Below, piece after piece: positions 23,701 to 38,700 of a stretch of 64,000 nucleotides of DNA. The notes beneath the pieces were generated by a model that saw nothing but the letters and a program-made list of their open reading frames with translations, did not search any database and had not been told where the DNA came from. The stretch is from Sarcocystis neurona (taxonomy: Eukaryota > Apicomplexa > Conoidasida > Eucoccidiorida > Sarcocystidae), in contig KL647288.1 in NCBI GenBank assembly GCA_000727475.1, positions 5,818,446 through 5,882,445 on the forward strand, written 5' to 3'. Positions within the stretch are counted from its first letter, which is position 1. Every line of letters starts with the position of its first letter. The position numbers and the translations under genes were made by a program.

Positions 23701-26700
23701 AGATGCGTAGGCATACATGGGTCGAATGTATTGGCTCATTTGTATGTTTTATTTTGTGTGTCGATAGTTCGCCAGAAAGGAGAAATCTGCTGCAGTTGTT
23801 AGCATTTGCAAAACAAAGAAGTGAGAGTGCGCGACGCGGAGATCATTTCCGTTTTCACTTGCACCCACATACTATGTAGTGTGTGCTTACACATTCAAAT
23901 ATTTATACCTATATACATACATGTGTGTATTTGTATATATATATATATACTACGCGTACGTGTCCGTATGTATATCTGCGTAGCTCGTACTTGATAAACA
24001 GACAGATAGATCAAGACTACAGAAATAGATGTAGCTGTGGGTTTGCACACTCGCTGTGTCTTCAAATATAGATCATGGCAGGGCGGAGTAGAGAAAAAGG
24101 CAGAGGAGGAGTTCCACTGGGTGTGAGAGACGAGAAAATTTTGAAAATTCGTGTAGTCGCATGCCCTCTGCAACACTTGTGGATAAGTGTACGTACACCG
24201 CCTTTTCCGAGGGGGACTGTAGCCCAGAGTTGATACACACTTCACTGAAATTGATACATCTGGTGTACTTACACCTAAATGCCACTCAAACTGATACACT
24301 TGGTGTACATAGACCTCAACGCCACTCAAATTGATACGTTTGGTGTACGTACACCGCCTTTTCTGTGGGAGGCTGTAGCCCAGAGTCGATATTCACGTCA
24401 TTGAAATTGACACCTTTTGATGTACGTACACCTAAATGCCACTCGAACTGACACACTCGGTGTACGTACACCCCCTTTTCCGTGGGGGACTCTAGCCCAG
24501 AGTCGGTATACACGTCATTCAAATTGATACATTTTTCTATATGCGAAGCTGTTATACTGTAAATCGAATGTTCGTACACACGTATATATTTATGTTCATG
24601 CGCCTTTCTGAGGGATGAGGTAGGGAGGGGGAGAAAAAAGGGCGATGGGGACGCGCCTTCTCCCCGGGAACAAATACACATGTGCCTCACGTACACGTTG
24701 CCCCATGCCGCAGCACACTCGTCAACCTACACATGGTCCTCTCACATGCAGACCCTGCTGCTTTTCTGCTGGTGCTGCTCCTTTCCTGCCTGCTGGTGCT
24801 TCCGCTTGTTGTTCTGCTGCTACGACTGCGGCTCGCTGTTCTTACTGGTGCTGCTGCCACTCCTGCAGCTGTTGCTTCTCTTGCTCCTTCGGCGGCTGCT
24901 GCTGCTCCTTCTGCTGCTGGCGCTGCTGTCGCCAGTCTTGCTGCCGCGGCTTTACATGTGCCGCTGCTGGTGCGGTCGATGCTAGACTATTGTAGCTGCC
25001 TGCAATGCTCGTGCTGCTCTTGCTGCTGCTGCTGCTGTTGGCCTTGTGTAGAGGACGGAGCCGAACTGCGTGAACGTTGAGGTCCCTGTGACGGTGGCAG
25101 GCGACATACACGGGCAATTTTACGACTTGCTTGAACTTTTTCGCGTTGGTAAGCGTTTCTGAGTTCACTGTAGAGTCATTCTTTTTTTCGTTTTTCGCCA
25201 CTTCTTTCTTTTCCTTGTTTTCTTCATTATCTCTTTCTCTCTCCGCTCCGCAACGCACATGTACGCCATCTTCTTTTTTCTCGTGGACTGACCTTTCTTG
25301 AGTCGTGTTTCTTTGGACGATTATTTCTGTTGCTCTTCGTGGACATATTGGCTCCGTTCCTGAAGTAAACTTTTGAACTCTTTTCCTTTCCTTTCTGTCT
25401 TTCATTTTCGGGAATGTTGGATCTGCCTTCCCAACGCATATATTCGCCGACTCGTTTTCCTCTCCTTCTCTTCTTTCTCTTCACTGCGTTCCCCTCCTCT
25501 TTTTCCTTCCCACGCCTTTCTCTGATGTACCGACGCTCTCTCTCCTCTTGTCCGAACGAAAAGTTGGCAGCTGCAAAAAATGTTCGCGTCACAGGCGATT
25601 CTGGCTTTTCTTTTTTCTTTCTTTCTGTCTCTCCCTCTCTCTCTCCCCGCCTGCGCACACGCGTATACATATATGTACGTATATATATATATATGCAGAG
25701 ACACGTACGTATGCGTACATATGTATATATATATATATATATGCGACACAGGTGTATACGTATATATATATATATATCTGCACGTATACGTATATACATA
25801 TACACATATATACCTATATATATATGTATATATACACACGTATATATATGTATACATGTGTATCTATGAGTAGTTGTTTCTGGGCCTTGTCTCTTTGTCG
25901 TCTTTAGCGAACGCTTTCCGTGTGTTCGTCGTTAACTGGTAGAAAAATCCCCTGCTGTCATCTGTTGCTTGCGTCTTCCTTGTCTTTTCTTCGCTCTTCT
26001 TCCTCTCTGCTCCACAGGTTGCCTGCTCCCCCTTTCTCCACCTCCTCATTGCTTCCTCTTTGCTAAACTCTTCTTCTTGATATTCTAAATATATACACAT
26101 ATGCAGGAATAACAAATATTTGTGCTTTCACATACACAGAGATATGTACGCACATGTACGCCCACACACAAACAAAATAGGTGAATACCAGTGTTACATA
26201 TACGCAAATGCGTGTTTATACGCATAGGCTTATTTGTACGTATACACGTGTATATGTGTGCATTCTTGCCCCTACATATATATATATATATATATATTTA
26301 TACGCATTAGCTTATATGTACGTGTACACACGTATATGCGTACGTACCTGCCCATTTATGTATATATGTATGTACACGTGTGTATTCTTGCTCATTTATA
26401 TATCTGTATAAATTAGACTTTATACGCATTTGCTATACGTACGTATAGTGTGTACACATGTGTATATGTGTGTGTATACGCAGGCGCTCAAAAGTCCATT
26501 TATATATGGGTATACGTATACATCCTTGCTCATTTCAATATATGCATGTGCCCGTATATATACAATTGTATGCATTAGCTCACGTGTGCACCTATATATA
26601 TATCTCTATAAGTATGCTCGTATATATGTATTGTGTGCGTTAGCTAATCCATATATATATATACAGTGGTGTATCACACATCTATAATGATATATATATA

Positions 26701-29700
26701 TACATCTATAGGTATGCTCATATATATATATTGTATGCATTAGCTAATATAAAGATATATATATATGTATATATATACGAAGGTATATCACGTGCGTATG
26801 CGTAAACACGTACTTTTTAATGTATGTGGTTCGACAGAGAGAGAAACTCAGGACGCGCGTGTATTTGTAGTATCTTTGCAGCTGCAAGAGTTCTGTTTGT
26901 TGAGGAATTTCTTCTTCGAACCCCTCTTTCTTTATTTGACTTTCTTTCTTCGGTTCTGGCAGAGAGTCACCGTTTTCCGCCGCGACTCCTGCACACTTTT
27001 TGTTGTTGCGACTCCTTCTTGCAAGTCTTGGGATCTTTTCCTCCTCTTTGTGTCTCTATCCTTTTCCTTCACAATCCGTACGTTTTCTTCTCCCATCTCT
27101 TCTTCTTTTTCTTCGTTTTCTTCTGCTTCGCCCTCTCCTTCCGTCGCGTCCCCTCACTTCTTTCTTGTTGTCCCTCCTTTTTCCCCCGTGGAGGGCTATG
27201 GCACTTCTTGACAGCCAACGCGCATCCACCTACATACTTACATACATATATTCATCTATATATATTCATATTTTTGATGTGGATTCCCACGTAGACGGCC
27301 GCACATGAATATGTTTACATACTCGAAGAGTAAACACGGGCGCGTATACCCGTGCAAAGTTCTTCTTCTATACTTACTTCGACGTACATACATACACACA
27401 CATACGCATACATACACATACATACATATATATATATATAGAGAGAGAGATACGTATACGTACACACATATTCATACATACAATTATACACACAAATATA
27501 CATAGGTACAAACATGTGTCACCTGCAAAGTAAGTAGCATCCCATGAATTTGTAAGTAAATATATATATATATATATGTATACGTATATGTTCAAAGTGC
27601 ATGCGTATTCATATATATATATATATTTATGTTCCTGTATGCCTCAAATGCCTATATGAGTATATACGTATTTATTTGTGTGTGTGTATATATACATATA
27701 TATATGTATATATTTATGTGTATGTATATGTATATATGTGCACATATACATTCACGCATGGGTGTCTATGGGACGGATTTCTACGTGCTCCACATCTATT
27801 CGCATGACCTACATATCTGTGTATGTCTGTATACATGCAAGGCACCATATTTGTTCACAGACGTAGATCTCTTCCGTGAAATATATATATATATATATAT
27901 ATTTGTATACATTTTTGATAATGTGTGGCGTACACATATCTATATATAGAGAGAGATGGAGGTGTAAATTTATACACACATATACAAGACAGCTGTAGGG
28001 CTATATAGACATAGACAGATACCATGTATATTTACGTATGTGTAAATGTGGACTACATAGATATACTTGAGTATATATATATATGTATGCATCTTTACAC
28101 ACACACACACAGACACAGACACACACCCACACAGTACAGATATATTTGCGTGCACATATGTACATATTCACACTGACATATAAATATATATATATATATG
28201 TATAGACTATTTTGCACACGTCAGGGTATGATGTGTGGCACCCGTCGACATAGCAGTTTAAAATAAGGCCGATGATTCTCCGCATTTACTTTTCTCTGCT
28301 TCTCACCGATAACTGTGCTTCCGTACACGTGTCTGTGCCGCCAGTTCTTTTCTCCTCCTTCTCCTCCACTCTATCTAGATCTGTCTCTCTGTCGCTGTTT
28401 TTTTTCCTTCTCTCTCTGTCTATCTCTCTCGTTGTTTTCCTTTGTGCGTGCCTCTTTCTCTCTATCTGTCTTCCTCTCTCTCTATCTGTCTTCCTCTCTA
28501 TCTGTCTTCCTGTATGTCTGTCTTTCTCTCTGTCTCTCTGCCTTCCTCTCTCTCTGCTTGTCCTCCTCTCTTCTTCTCTGTCTCCCTCTCTTCCTGTCTT
28601 CCTCTCTGTCTCTCTGTCTCCCTCTCTGTCTCCCTGTCTTCCTCTCTCCCTCTCTGTCTCTCTGTGCCTTCCTCTCTCTCTACCTGTCTTCCTCTCTCTT
28701 TATCTGTCCTCCTCGCTTCCTCCCTCTCTTCCTCTCTTCCTCTCTATCTCCCTCTCTCCCTCTCTGTCTCCCTCTCTATCTCTCTGTCTCCCTCTCTTCC
28801 ACTCTGTCTCCCTCTCTGTCTCCCTCGCTCCCTCCCTGTCTTCCTGTCTTCCCCTCTGTCTCTCTCTGCCTTCCTCTATCTCTGTGCGTCTCTTTGCTTT
28901 TCCCTGCCTCTCTCTCTGTCCTGCTCTTTCTCCTCCTCTGTGTCCCTTTCCGACCCCACGCATATCTTTTTGCCAGAATTTATCTGCATCTCCATCCGCC
29001 CCCATACATATGCGATAGTGGGCCAATAGATTGGTCGTCCTCTCTGTGTGTACATATATATGTATTTCTGTAGCGTATACGCAAAATATACGCTATGTCT
29101 GTGTATATTTACATGCCTGCATACACATGAGTTGGAGCAACGCTATGCGGATACAACATAAATATACACATCCATATATATATACACGTAATTGCACAGG
29201 TTTATAAGAGTGACAGGACGCAGAATATATATATATATATTTGTGTGTGTATGGGTGAACACCTTTCAGGCCAACATGTATATATATATATATATGTACT
29301 TGCACACATTTGTATTAGTAATAGGACGCAGATAATATACATCTTTGTATATATGTGTGTGTGTGTGAATACTTGTAAGAGGAGCACAGATGTATGTATA
29401 TATATATGTACTTGCACAGGTTTGAAAGAGTAACAGGATGAGAAAAGTGTCCATGTGTATACACACAAATATATATTTATGTGTGTATGAACGTCTCTAA
29501 GAGTTTAAAAGTAGTAATAGAAGTAGCGGTGTTCTCTGGCGCCATACTACAAGACGCAGAGACCTGCACGCCGTCCGGCGACCTCCCTCTCCGTCTGTCA
29601 CTGCAACAAACAAAAGCACACCAGCACGCAAAATACGAAGTCCTTTCTGCTGGTCCTTCTGCTGCTCTTTTGCTGCTTTTCTGCTTCTTCTTCTCGTGCT

Positions 29701-32700
29701 CCTTTTGCTGATCCCTTTCCTGCTCCTTTTGCTGCTTTGCTGCTCTTCTGCGGCTCCTTTGCTGTTTTTTTGCTGCTGCGCCCGATGCTCTTTCTGCTGT
29801 CTCTTTGCTGCTTCTTCTGCTGCTCGTTTTGCTGATCCCTTTCCTGCTCCCTTTGCTGGTTCTTTGCTGCTCTTTTGCTGCTCCTCTGCTTCCTCGCCTG
29901 TGTACGTCTACATACCTCATATATGTACGTGAGTGTATGGATGTATGCATGTATGCAAAGGTGTATATATGCATATGCCTACTCAAATAAATGTCTGTAT
30001 ATGTACATATGTGTATATCTATCTATATATGTATATATATCTATATGTGTATATGTGTGTACATATGTGTATACGTATATATATGTATGTATATGTGCAT
30101 ATGTATGCATACATGTACGCATGTATGTGTATAAGTATGCATATGTGTCCCGATATGTATACGTATCTGTATGCATATAAGAATGTATACGTACGTATGT
30201 ATATGTATATATGTATATGTATACATGTATGTATAGATATATACACGTGCACGTATATATATATATATATATATATATGTAAGTACGAATGTACATAGGA
30301 TGTCTTCATCTGTACATATATATATATATGTGGGTGTCTGCATATATCTAAAGAAGCCTATATATGTATGTGTGTGTGCGTGTATACACGTACGTATTTA
30401 TGTATAGAAGACGCACATATGTATTTATTTATGCCTGCTTGTTTATATGTTTCCATCTATCTATGGATGTCTACATGTGGAACATGTACGGGTGGATAAA
30501 TATATATATATATATATATGTGTAGACGCGCATATGTATTTATTTATGTCTGCTTCTTTATATGTATATATGTGTATATCTATGAATTTCTATATATAGG
30601 TAACATGTTCTCCTACATATATATATATAGGAGAAGATTTGTATGTCTCTGTGTGTGTGTGTGTGTGTGTGTCTGTGTCTGTGTGTGTGCGTGTCTTTGC
30701 AGGAGGAATGCCCCCGTTCGTGCGATATTTATTTCTGGGAGATTACGTTGACCGCGGATTTTACTCCGTTGAAGTTTTTTGTTTAGTGGCAGCTCTTAAA
30801 ATTCTCCATCCCACAAAAGGTAGGGAAAAAAGAAAGTTCACCTGCAAGTCAGTCTCCCCCTTCTTGACTTCCCTGCGTTTTCAGAGCAAAAAAGACAGCA
30901 GACTTCCCTGCGTAGTAGACGCGTCTGCGCTTAGTTAAACACATCTCTCTATATATAAGATAGTAGCGGCTCGCGTGTAAAACGCGCATGCGTATATTTG
31001 TATCAGGTATACCCCCTCACATATATAGATAAGTATGGACGTTTGTCTGCGGGTCCTCGCGAGCGCAAGACGAAACATCCCAAGTAATCTCTTCTTACAG
31101 ACAGACACAAACAGGTATATATATATATTTTTCAATTCGAAGTGATTTCATTTTACGTACAAACGCAAATATATATATATATATGTGTAGGTACTTTTAC
31201 AAGGAAGAGAGTCACGTGTGTGTCTAGACACCACTGTCCATCTATACATATATATATATATATGTATATGGAGTGACAGATGCTTGAACATATAAACGTA
31301 TGTATATGGCGAGGCCTATCTCTTTATATGTATACAGATCGACATATGCGTATACAGATCGACAAGTATATACATGTATATATGTGTAGAGAGTATGTGC
31401 GTGTAAGGACGCCGATGCCGCACACTTGGTTACTTCCTGTGGCGCTGTACGTCAGGCTGCTGCTGTTGCCGAGGATGCTTCTCATGTTGCTGCTGTTGCT
31501 GCCGCTGTTTAGCGCTGCAGTTGCCCGATGGGGTCGTGCTGCTGTCCAAATTGCTGCTTCTGCTGCTCCTCTACAACGTTTGAAGAAGTTTCTCTGTTTT
31601 TCCTTTTCCTTATTCAAAGTTGTTGCTGCTGGAAAAAAGTGTAAATCATAAACGCAGCTTCTGCTGCTGCGTTATGCATGCAACTCCTGCTGCTGCACCC
31701 CGCACCGCCTGCCGCTTGCGCGGCCAACCCTCTGCGCGACTACCGCAGCTCATTACAACACCTACGGCTAGCACTCTCTCTGCAGCCCATTTTCTCTGCT
31801 GCTGCGTTTTCTCTGCTGCTGCGTTTTCTCTGCTGCTGCATCTCCTCTGCTGCTGCATCTCCTTTGCTGCCCCATTTCTCTGCTGTTGCTTTTCCTCTGC
31901 TGCTACTCTTTGCATTTCTGCCGCTGCTTCTCCTCACCTGTCGCTCTTGGGATACCTGCTGCTACTATGGACGCTTTTGCTTTTCCTCTGCTGCTGCTGC
32001 TGCTTCCGTTATAATTTCTGCTCTTGCTGTTGTTTGCGCTGCTGCTGCGACGACTTGTGCGCGACTGCTGTCGTCCTGGACGCCGCTGCCGTCTGAGAGA
32101 GTCTGCAGCTGCTCCAGCTGCTGCTGGAGGCAGTCTGCCACCACCTCCCTTTCCGTTGGCTGCGCGCGCGCGTGCTCACTTTTTGCTTTTTGCTGTCTTT
32201 CTTTCGGTCTGCCCTGCGACGCGACGTCTTGTTACGCGTTGTTGCTGCTGGGACTGCTGCTGCTGCTGCTGTTGTCGCTGTTGCTGGCGCTTTTGATGGT
32301 GCCGCTGCTGGTGCTGCTGCTGCTGGTCCTGTGCAGTCTACTTGCTACGAGGCAATCACGAGAGCCGAGGCATCACCCAGGTGTACGGATTTTATGACGA
32401 GTGCGGCAGGAAGTACGGGGAACACTTCCCTGCGGTGTGGACGGCGCTGACCGATGCCTTTGACTTTCTGCCTCTCACCGCAAAGATTGAGAACGACTGT
32501 TTCTGCGATCACGGGGGACTCAGCAAGCACCTAATGTCCATAGATGCGATCCAGGCGATTAACCGGTACTCCCTTCCCTCCAAAATTGGCGTCGAGGAAC
32601 AGTTTGTGTCTCCAGTCCTGTGTCTCTGTCTCCGTGTCTGTGTCTCTCTGTAAGGCAGGTGTTCATCTCTTTCTCTGTCTCCGTCTCTTTCTCGATCAAA

Positions 32701-35700
32701 TTGTCAAAACGTTCTCTTCCTTTCCCTTTGTCTCTCTGTCTCTTTCTCTCTATGTGAAGAAATCCACGCCAGGATCTCCGTCAAGGAGAAGAAATGTCCA
32801 CTCATTTCTCTCGCTCCTCTCTTTACGTCTATCTGAAGACATATGTCTCCCTCTCTCTATACATGTATGTATGTACGTGTATCTCTACACATTTCCATAT
32901 ACACACGCCACATATATATACGTCGATATAGTATGTATGTGTAATTTCACATATATATATATATATGTCCACCTGTTTCTCTCTCTGCATATACGTCGCT
33001 CTCTCTGGATCTCTCTCTCTATGTCTGTATCACTAGATAACCTAAAGTTATATATGTATATATTTATGTGTATATATATAACTGTGTATATATGTATGTG
33101 TTTGTCTCTCTCTCTTCTTGTACATGTATATGTGTGCGAATATATCGCTGTATCTGGATAGACTTCAATGCGCGTGTAGATCGAATGCTGCATGCACACG
33201 TCTTTACCCCTATATATATATATATTCTACAGTGTCATTTGATGTGGATATCCATACAGCCCCATATTTAACCACATATCTACGTATATGAATTAATATA
33301 AATGTCTGCATGTACATATATACATGTGTGGGTGTATATGTGTCTCTCTCCTTTTCTCTCTGTCTCTCTTCCTTTGTACACACATATGCGCACGTAGGGT
33401 TGCTGCTACTGCTGCCTCAGATGCTTCATATGAATTTTCTTCTCCCTCTCTTTCTCTACTTCTTTTTCGACATCACTGTCCTCTCTTTGACTCTCTCTCC
33501 CTTTACCTTACCCACTTGTTGACTTTCATCTATATCTTCGAAAAACTTGCATCCACACATTTAGCTTCATGTATACACATTTGCCGCCTTACATTGCAAC
33601 ACCGGCGTATACACATGTACACATACATATATGTATAAATATACATGAATACACTTATATACATATACACACATTTGCCGCCTTCCATTGCAACATATGC
33701 TTGCATATACATATATATACCGTGTACATCCGTGTGTGTATGCAGACATTTCCTCCTTTACACACCGGAGCTCGTGCATACATATATATATGCGGATAGT
33801 TCCCAGCTTTTACTGCAGCGTGCGCACGCATGTACATATATGTACGTATATGCACATATATATATGTAAACACCTGTGTCGTTTTCCTTACGGAAGTTCA
33901 CACAGACACACACATATATGTAGGAACAAGGAGAGACTAGATTTTTCTAACTACGGACAACAGTTCACCTGGAGGTGCGCACTAGCGAGTCGCACATTTT
34001 GTCTCGGGTTCCTCTACAGGGGAAAGACTCTTTTTTGCCGGTTTGAAGGTCCCTTGGGTTCCCTGCATCTCTTGTAGTTTTTTGCGTCTCCTCTCTCTTC
34101 TGCTCTCTCGCACTCATCGTGTCCCTCTGCTGCTGCGGTCCTCCGTCTCCCTCGTCCTGGGCATCATCACTTTCTCCCTCCGCTCTCTCTTTCTCTTGAG
34201 GAGACGCACACATAATACACACACGTCTATTTTACCCAACTTGTTTTGCACGTGCCAGTCTCTCTCTCGCTGTCTTATATATACCTCTCTCTTCCTTTGC
34301 CCAGGGAACCTCACGCTCTCGATGTCTTCTTGCGCAGGTCCACGCGCCTCTCGCCGTATTTCTCGACTCTAAAAAGAGTCGTCCTGCTGGCCCGCCCTCT
34401 CCCTAGGACTGCGACAAATAAACTCTTCTCTTTCTTTTCCCTCTCTCTACATATAAATGTATTTTCTGGTGTATAAATTGATGTGTGGTGGTGTCTCTGG
34501 ATCCCTGTGTCGCTGCGTGTCTGTGCGTCTGTGTGTGTGTGTGAGTGTGTGCGTCTCTCTCTCTCTGCCTCCCCGTGTCATCTCCTCTGTGATGAGCCCG
34601 GCTGCGGTCCTTTTCCTCTCTTCCTCTCCCTCCCACTCTCCCCCTTTTTCTCTCACTTTATCTCCCACTTTTCTCACTTTCTCTCCTTTTCTTTCTCTCC
34701 TTCTCTGTCTCCGTCCTCTCTTTTTCCGTGTCTCCTCTCTTTCTCTGTCCTTCCCTCTCTGTCTTGCCCTTCCCCTATCTTTTCCTCTCTTTTCGTCTCT
34801 TCCCTTTCCTCTCTCTTTTTTTCTCCTCTCTGTCTTGCCCCCTCTGTCCTGCCCTCTCTGTCCTGCCCTCTCTGTCCTGCCCTCCCCCCTCTTTTTTTCT
34901 TTCTCTCCCTCTGTTCCCTCCCCTTCCTCTCTCTTTCTCTGTTTTACTTTCTCCCTCTTCTTCCCTCTTCCCTCTCTGTTTCACTCTCTCCTTTCCTGTG
35001 ACGTACTGCTCCCGTCGGCGTCTGTATTTCTTCCCTTGCACGCACGCACCTTCTCCCTCTTTTCTCGTCGTGAGTAGATGATAATATCAACACACGCACA
35101 CGTCCGAAGGCTCTTGTGGGAATTCCTGCAGCTTTCAAGAGCCACCGCAAGAAGGAGGAATGTGCGACTTACTTTGGTCCGACCCGTACGAAGAGATGAT
35201 GCGCTTCGCACCTGCCGAAGACGAGGAGGAAAATGAGCAAGAAAGCGAGGAACAGCAGCGAAGAAAGGAAGAAAGGAGACTCGCAGCAGCCGCAGGAGGA
35301 GGAGGAGGAGAAGGAGACGCAAGAGGCACCAGCAGCAGCCAGGTGCTGCTGCTCGACTCTGCGGCGGCCGGCGGGCAGCGGCAGCAGCAGTCGAAGAAGA
35401 AGAAGAGCAACGGCTCTCTGGCGTCCGGCACAGCAGCAGCGGAAGATGAAGCAGCGGCAGCAGGGCCTACGGCAGCGACGGCAGCAGCAGCAGGCACCGG
35501 ATCCGGCAGCTTTGCGACAGCAGCAGCAGCAGGTGGGGGAAATCTTGCTGCTGCAGCAATTGCAGACCCGTTGATCAGCGCCGTTCTTGGGGGCGAACCG
35601 GCGACAGGAAACGGCCTAGACGAAGACGGCTGGGGCCCAAGTAGCCGAGGCGCAGGGATGGTCTGGGGCAGTGTAAGTGCAACGCAACACTTTTGTTTCT

Positions 35701-38700
35701 CTGTCGAAGAGCTGCTATCTTCATCCCTCAAAATGGCTCCTCCCTCTCTTTCTTGACGAACCTATCCCTACATCTACGCATGCCTCCGTTTTTCATCCTG
35801 CCCTCTGTCTCTCTCTTTCTGTCTCGTTCAGCCTGCACGTGGAGAGACACACACACGTGGCGGAGACTCTCCTGCTTTCTTCAGGCATATATGCCCGCCG
35901 TCTACGCCTCTCTATTGAAAACTAGACTTCTTCTAGATACACACACCAACCCAACTTGTCAACGACTTCCTCCTCTTCTTTTTCCTCTCTACCTCTCTTT
36001 CTCTCCTTCTGTCTCTTCTTGACTTCCTCTCTTTCCTGGCTTGTACACTTTCTCCTGTCCTCGGTACTTGTATATAAGCCACTGTGTGCCTGCGCATGTG
36101 GCAACACGTCTTCTTTTTGCTGGCGTTCTCTCCTTCTGCCTCTCTCGCTGTCTCGGCTTGTCTTGCTCGAACTCGCTCTCCATGTTTAAAGAAGCACCAG
36201 GCACGCCTACGTAGCTTGACTGCAGGGGAGCTGCTTCTTTATCTTCTCCCGTAGGGATACGCTCTACCGTATGGACAAGCGCCGTCTGTCTGTTCTTCTT
36301 TCCTCTGACTTCTTCTTCTTATCTTTCTCTGTTACACACTTTTATAATCTTCTTCTGCACTTACAAGTAGACTTGGCCCCCTGTTTCCTCCCTTCTTATC
36401 TTTCTCTCTGTTTCTTCCTTCCCTTATCGCTACACATATGCCTCTGCATGCGTCTGCCTTTTCCTTTTCCTCTCTCTATGTACACATCCATACATATGTA
36501 TATATATATATATATATATATTTGTCTTTGTCCGGGTGGGTACTTCCGCATACTCCTTTCGTTGTCTTCTCTTTCACTACACACACATATGTATATGTGT
36601 GTCTTCCTTTGCATGTGTATTCTTGCGTCACTTTTCGCTTGTCCTCCTTCTCTACACATGTGTACATACTTGTGTTTATCGTTCTCTGCAGATGGGTACA
36701 CCTCTACCTGCTTCTTTCTGCTGCTCGGCTGCTTTTTCCGGTCGCGTCCATGAGTGAAACGTCGTTTCTCTTCCTGTGCGGCTGTCGCACAGGTAGTTGT
36801 TGCTTTGCCTACGCGTCTCTCAAGTTTCTCTTTTCTCCTTTTCTCTCTTCCTCTTCTTCTTTACTAGAAAGTGCTTTTCTCTGTGTTCCTTCTCTTTCCC
36901 TATCCTTGTGTCTGCATGAGGACACCGGTTTTATCTGCAGACAAAAGATTTTTTTCTTCTCTCTCCCTGTGTCACTCTCCCACTTTGTCCGTTTCTTGCT
37001 CTGCAGACGCCTCTGAATCTATTCAACAAAGTGCTATATATGGACTTCTGTCTCTTCCTTGTTATTTTTCCTCCCTCTCTCAGTACGTATACGGACATAT
37101 ATATACACACATGGATAGACGCCTGTCTCTCTGACTCTCACGTCCTTTTTCTACGTATTTATTTGTACACGTACACCTAGGCATATACACTCACACGTAT
37201 ACCTATACAAAGATACACGTACATATACACCTATGCGTATATACGCGTGCACACACGTATATACGTCTGTATGCGAGTAAATAATATATATATATATACA
37301 CATATATACACACACACTTACATATACATATATATATATACACAGACACACACGTACACACACACACATACTATTGTACGCAAATAACTAAGACACACCT
37401 ACACATATATATATATATATATGCAGACACACACATACACACAAGTATATGTTTGTAGGCCAATATATTCATTTATACGTTTTTTCCATATCTCTTTCTC
37501 ATTAACTTTGTCTTCTTCGCTATTTATTTGTAAAGGCAGCTGACTCTCTGTCTCACCGCCGAATCAACGTACGAATGTGACGTGTCACCTAAGAACCTAG
37601 AACGAAAACAATATATATATACATATATATACTTGAGAGTTGCCTGACGCTTGTATATGCATGCGCATACATCTGAAATAGGGAGGTCATGCATACGTAT
37701 AATTCTGAACAGTGTGTACATACATATATATATATATATCCGCGTGGAACTTTATCTTCCTGTAGGAGACACACGCATATATATATATGTAGATTCTGCG
37801 TGCCGTGCAGAGTTCTGCCATGTATGTGGGAACAGGCGTCTTTGTCTGCTGTGAAGCAGAAAAGAAATTTCGCTCTCTCTCTCTGCGTCTCACTCCACAA
37901 GAAGTGCCGCGTCCCCTCGGTATAGAGGCGGGGAAGAAGAGGACAGGAGCACTAGCCGGCGTCCTGCTGCATTACTTCTTGCTACTGCGGTCCCTGCGGC
38001 TTTGCTAGACACGTCTCTCTCCATTTTGCGCGTTGATAAGCAGAGTCGGAAATGTCGTTCTTGCCCCGGGACGCCAGTGGCCTCCCTAATTGTCCTGCTG
38101 CTTCTGATGCGTAGGACGCTGCTGCTGTTGCTGCTGCTCCACTCCCTGCGCTGCTGCAGGCTCCCAAGAGCGAGCCCCTCGGGACTTCTCCTGCTGGTGT
38201 CGCTGTCTCGGTGATGCTGCTGCTCTCCGGTTCGTTCTTGTTGCTCTTGCTGCTGCTCTTGGGCGCCGCCGCTGCCAGTGCTTTTTCTGTGCTGCTGCTG
38301 CTGCTTTTGCAGTTGCTGCTGCTGCCTGACTCGCTGCTGCGTCGTTTGCTGCGGGCGGCTGCCGTGCTGCTGTGCTGCTTTTTCGCCTGTTGCCGTGTGC
38401 TGCTGTGCCTCTCCTGTCTCGGTTGACTGTCTCGTCTACTGCTTCGCATCTTCTTTGCAACTGCTACTGCAGATGGTCACGGAGAAGTTTCTTCATTTGA
38501 ACGGCGTGGGCTGCATCTGTCGGGCACATCAGCTGGCGCAGGACGGATACCAGTGGTACGCATCTACGTCTTCTTCTTGCTCGTTCTGCACTTTTGCCTC
38601 TTCGCTTTTTGTCTCTGCTTTTCTTCTTCTCCCTTACCTCTTCCCCCTCTCGTCTCCTTCTTTCTCCTCAAAAAATTTCAATTACCCACACACCTGCATC

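Larger units (their letters stand above)
25149..30702 (+). other. PP2Ac intron 3 (5.5 kb)
   Basis: The longest intron. It holds TA-rich clusters (25660-25870, 26160-26800, 27220-28200, 29900-30640), a CTCT tract (28340-28930), a CTG tract (29640-29890), tandem repeats at 29165-29510 and 30408-30610, and a TG tract just before the acceptor. Antisense Lys/Glu/Arg-rich frames at 24842-25805 are shadows of pyrimidine-rich DNA. Confidence 0.7.

Noticed and set aside
25227..25805. 192-codon minus-strand Lys/Glu/Arg-rich open frame in PP2Ac intron 3
   Set aside because: It is the antisense of pyrimidine-rich intron DNA, with a TA-microsatellite Ile/Tyr start and no domain.
28272..29073. Two open frames of about 250 codons rich in Ser/Leu/Cys/Pro
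   Set aside because: They are pure translations of a CTCTCTGTCTNCC tract inside an intron, open in all frames because the repeat lacks stops.
31620..32397. Leu/Ala/Cys-rich frames of 150-239 codons
   Set aside because: They are CTG-repeat frames leading into the real PP2Ac acceptor; only 32337-32565 in another frame shows homology.
32566..32653. Read-through of exon 5 into a [13 protein letters not shown] tail
   Set aside because: The GTACTC donor in phase 2 restores the family sequence at exon 6, and the read-through part has no homology.
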